Of a stretch of DNA of 64,000 nt, positions 62,856 to 64,000 are shown one piece after another. Below the pieces are notes generated by a model. That model was not told where the DNA came from and did no database searches. It saw only the letters and a list, made by a program, of their open reading frames with translations. The DNA lies in the NCBI GenBank assembly GCA_028819845.1, contig JAPPKS010000017.1, positions 62,001 to 126,000 of the forward strand, in the 5' to 3' direction. The first letter of the stretch is position 1. Each line of letters opens with the position of its first letter. The position numbers and the translations under genes are program-made. This DNA is from Candidatus Poribacteria bacterium. Its GTDB lineage: Bacteria; Poribacteria; WGA-4E; PCPOR2b.

Positions 62856-62902
62856 ACACATTCCCTCGCCAAGAAGAAATTACGCTGGACTCTATGGCGA
62901 GT

Positions 62903-62988
62903 GGTTGAATTAGATCGGAAAAAAGCTTTATTCCCATCCTCACTAAGGAGGGATCAACTGAACGAACAGCGATGGCGATAGTCTTCCC
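62903..62988 (+). repeat. ~87-bp repeat, right copy flanking the defence block
   Basis: GGTTGAATTAGATC, TTTATTCCCATC, AAGGAGGGATCAACTGAACG and the final GATAGTCTTCCC match the left copy (45226-45312) in order and orientation. It lies 48 nt after the helicase stop. Confidence 0.85.
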
Positions 62989-63036
62989 AACTCTCAACCC
63001 CCTCGCAAAAACCCTGGACCGAAAGGATTAAACCAA

Positions 63037-64000
63037 ATGAACACCCCTCCCAATCGGCGGCACGACCTCGATGCCTTGCGTGCCGCCGCAATGCTGCTCG
63101 GCATCGTCTTGCACGCTTCAATGGCATATTTTTATATGCCAATCTGGCCCGTTCAAGACACGCAACGCAACGACGGACTCGGTATCGCTTTTGCGCTGAT
63201 TCACGGATTTCGAATGCCGGTATTCTTCGTCATGAGCGGTTTTTTCACGGCGATGTTGTGGCGAAAACGAGGTTTGGCGTCGCTCTTACGGCATCGGTTT
63301 CGCCGCATTTTGCTCCCGTTTATATTGGGGCTGTTTACCATCGTCCCTATTACCCATTTTAGCTACTTCGCTGCCGCGACGAATTTCACTTTTTCAGTCA
63401 CGCCTGACAAGGGCAAATCGAGTTCACCGTCAGAAATTCGGCGCCGCGATGTCTACTCGGCAGCAAAAACTGGAGACGTTGAAGCGCTCAAACTTCACTT
63501 GTCGGATGGCGCCGATCCCAATGCCGCAGATTCTGAATTCGGCGTTACGGCGCTGTCATGGGCAGCCCTTGAGGGAAAGGATGAAATAGCGGAACTTCTC
63601 ATTGAAGCAGGGGCTGACATCGGCGCGAAAAACTTGGACGGGGCGACGCCATTGCACGCCGCAGCATTCATGGGACAGCTTGAGATTGTAAAACTGCTTC
63701 TGGACTACGGCGCAGATGTCACCGCCAAAACCCTAAACGGTGAAACGCCGCTGGACACCGCACAAGCAAATTGGACGTACACACGAGCAATCGCAAATTA
63801 TTTGCAAATTTCATTTGACTCGAAAGATGTGAAAGCCGGCAGGTCGGAGGTAATTGAAATACTCCGTGATCGCATGGCGCAAGAAGGGCATCACGAGTTA
63901 ATAACGGATAGCAAAGATGCGTACGCCAGTTACGAGATTCTGAGCCGCATTTGGAATTTCCTTACCGTAGGCGAGATACTCACACACCTCTGGTTCCTCT
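63037..64000 (+). CDS. Acyltransferase-3 protein with inserted ankyrin repeats, 3' partial
   Basis: The frame is open from ATG 63037 (AAAGG upstream) to the end of the window, 321 codons. RRHDLDALRAAAMLLGIVLHASMAYF is the acyltransferase-3 N-terminus with the active-site His, and FRMPVFFVMSGFFTAMLWRKRG is the next membrane hairpin. Two ankyrin repeats follow (GVTALSWAALEGKDEIAELLIEAGADIGAKN and GATPLHAAAFMGQLEIVKLLLDYGADVTAKT, about residues 165-235), preceded by a partial one. At about residue 295 the sequence returns to a membrane-like segment (WNFLTVGEILTHLWFL). Ankyrins thus interrupt the membrane enzyme rather than flank it. Such enzymes O-acylate extracellular glycans or lipids. Confidence 0.85.
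   Translation, partial: MNTPPNRRHDLDALRAAAMLLGIVLHASMAYFYMPIWPVQDTQRNDGLGIAFALIHGFRMPVFFVMSGFFTAMLWRKRGLASLLRHRFRRILLPFILGLFTIVPITHFSYFAAATNFTFSVTPDKGKSSSPSEIRRRDVYSAAKTGDVEALKLHLSDGADPNAADSEFGVTALSWAALEGKDEIAELLIEAGADIGAKNLDGATPLHAAAFMGQLEIVKLLLDYGADVTAKTLNGETPLDTAQANWTYTRAIANYLQISFDSKDVKAGRSEVIEILRDRMAQEGHHELITDSKDAYASYEILSRIWNFLTVGEILTHLWFL

Overview
The window looks like a chromosomal segment from a Candidatus Poribacteria-type bacterium. This is an inference from content only: several phytanoyl-CoA dioxygenase (PhyH) paralogues, secreted TolB-like and WD40 propeller proteins, a LamG protein, a right-handed beta-helix protein, and a C-terminal NYPNPFNPETW sorting-type tail, set among many dispersed intergenic repeats. 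No rRNA, tRNA, transposase or CRISPR array was recognised.

Layout. 1-7.2 kb: end of an M20 peptidase, a minus-strand beta-helix/PhyH pair, a PolB-type 3'-5' exonuclease, a LamG protein and a second PhyH closely similar to the first. 7.7-13.4 kb: a membrane protein with a spermidine-synthase-like domain, a P-loop kinase coupled to a third PhyH, and a NicO-like membrane protein. 13.7-18.8 kb: two TolB-like propeller proteins flanking a WD40 gene broken by a nonsense codon and a 2-nt deletion. 18.9-32.1 kb, all minus strand: an ABM-like protein, myo-inositol-1-phosphate synthase with a clear terminator, a secreted protein, a run PpiD-like > SMP-30 > alcohol dehydrogenase > LarA-like > TPR/FG-GAP/ASPIC protein, and folB. 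32.4-37.7 kb: a 1465-aa reductase/acyl-AMP ligase/ACP/acyltransferase fusion with a strong promoter, followed by a HAD phosphatase; the domain set recalls the myxobacterial ether-lipid enzyme ElbD. 37.8-40.7 kb: small proteins, a TPR protein, an SRPBCC protein and tandem repeats.

40.8-62.9 kb is a defence island: MazEF, a Schlafen/AlbA protein translationally coupled to a ParA ATPase, an AAA ATPase, then an Eco57I/TaqI-type methyltransferase (45780-49481) and, 10 kb further on, a PLD-helicase (59529-62855) that plausibly form one restriction-type system. Between them lie a TIR plus TM-Macro pair that matches type II Thoeris (49561-51032, clearly AT-rich), and an overlapping gene pair that I regard as the best candidate for an undescribed system: a TIR domain, 17 TPRs and a TaqI-type DNA target-recognition domain in one polypeptide, followed by an SMC/RecF-like ATPase. 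GxxExxY, carbonic anhydrase and a RelE-type toxin gene with an internal stop complete the insert. Similar copies of a ~87-bp repeat lie just before the methyltransferase and just after the helicase. The window ends inside an acyltransferase-3 protein with ankyrin repeats inserted in it.
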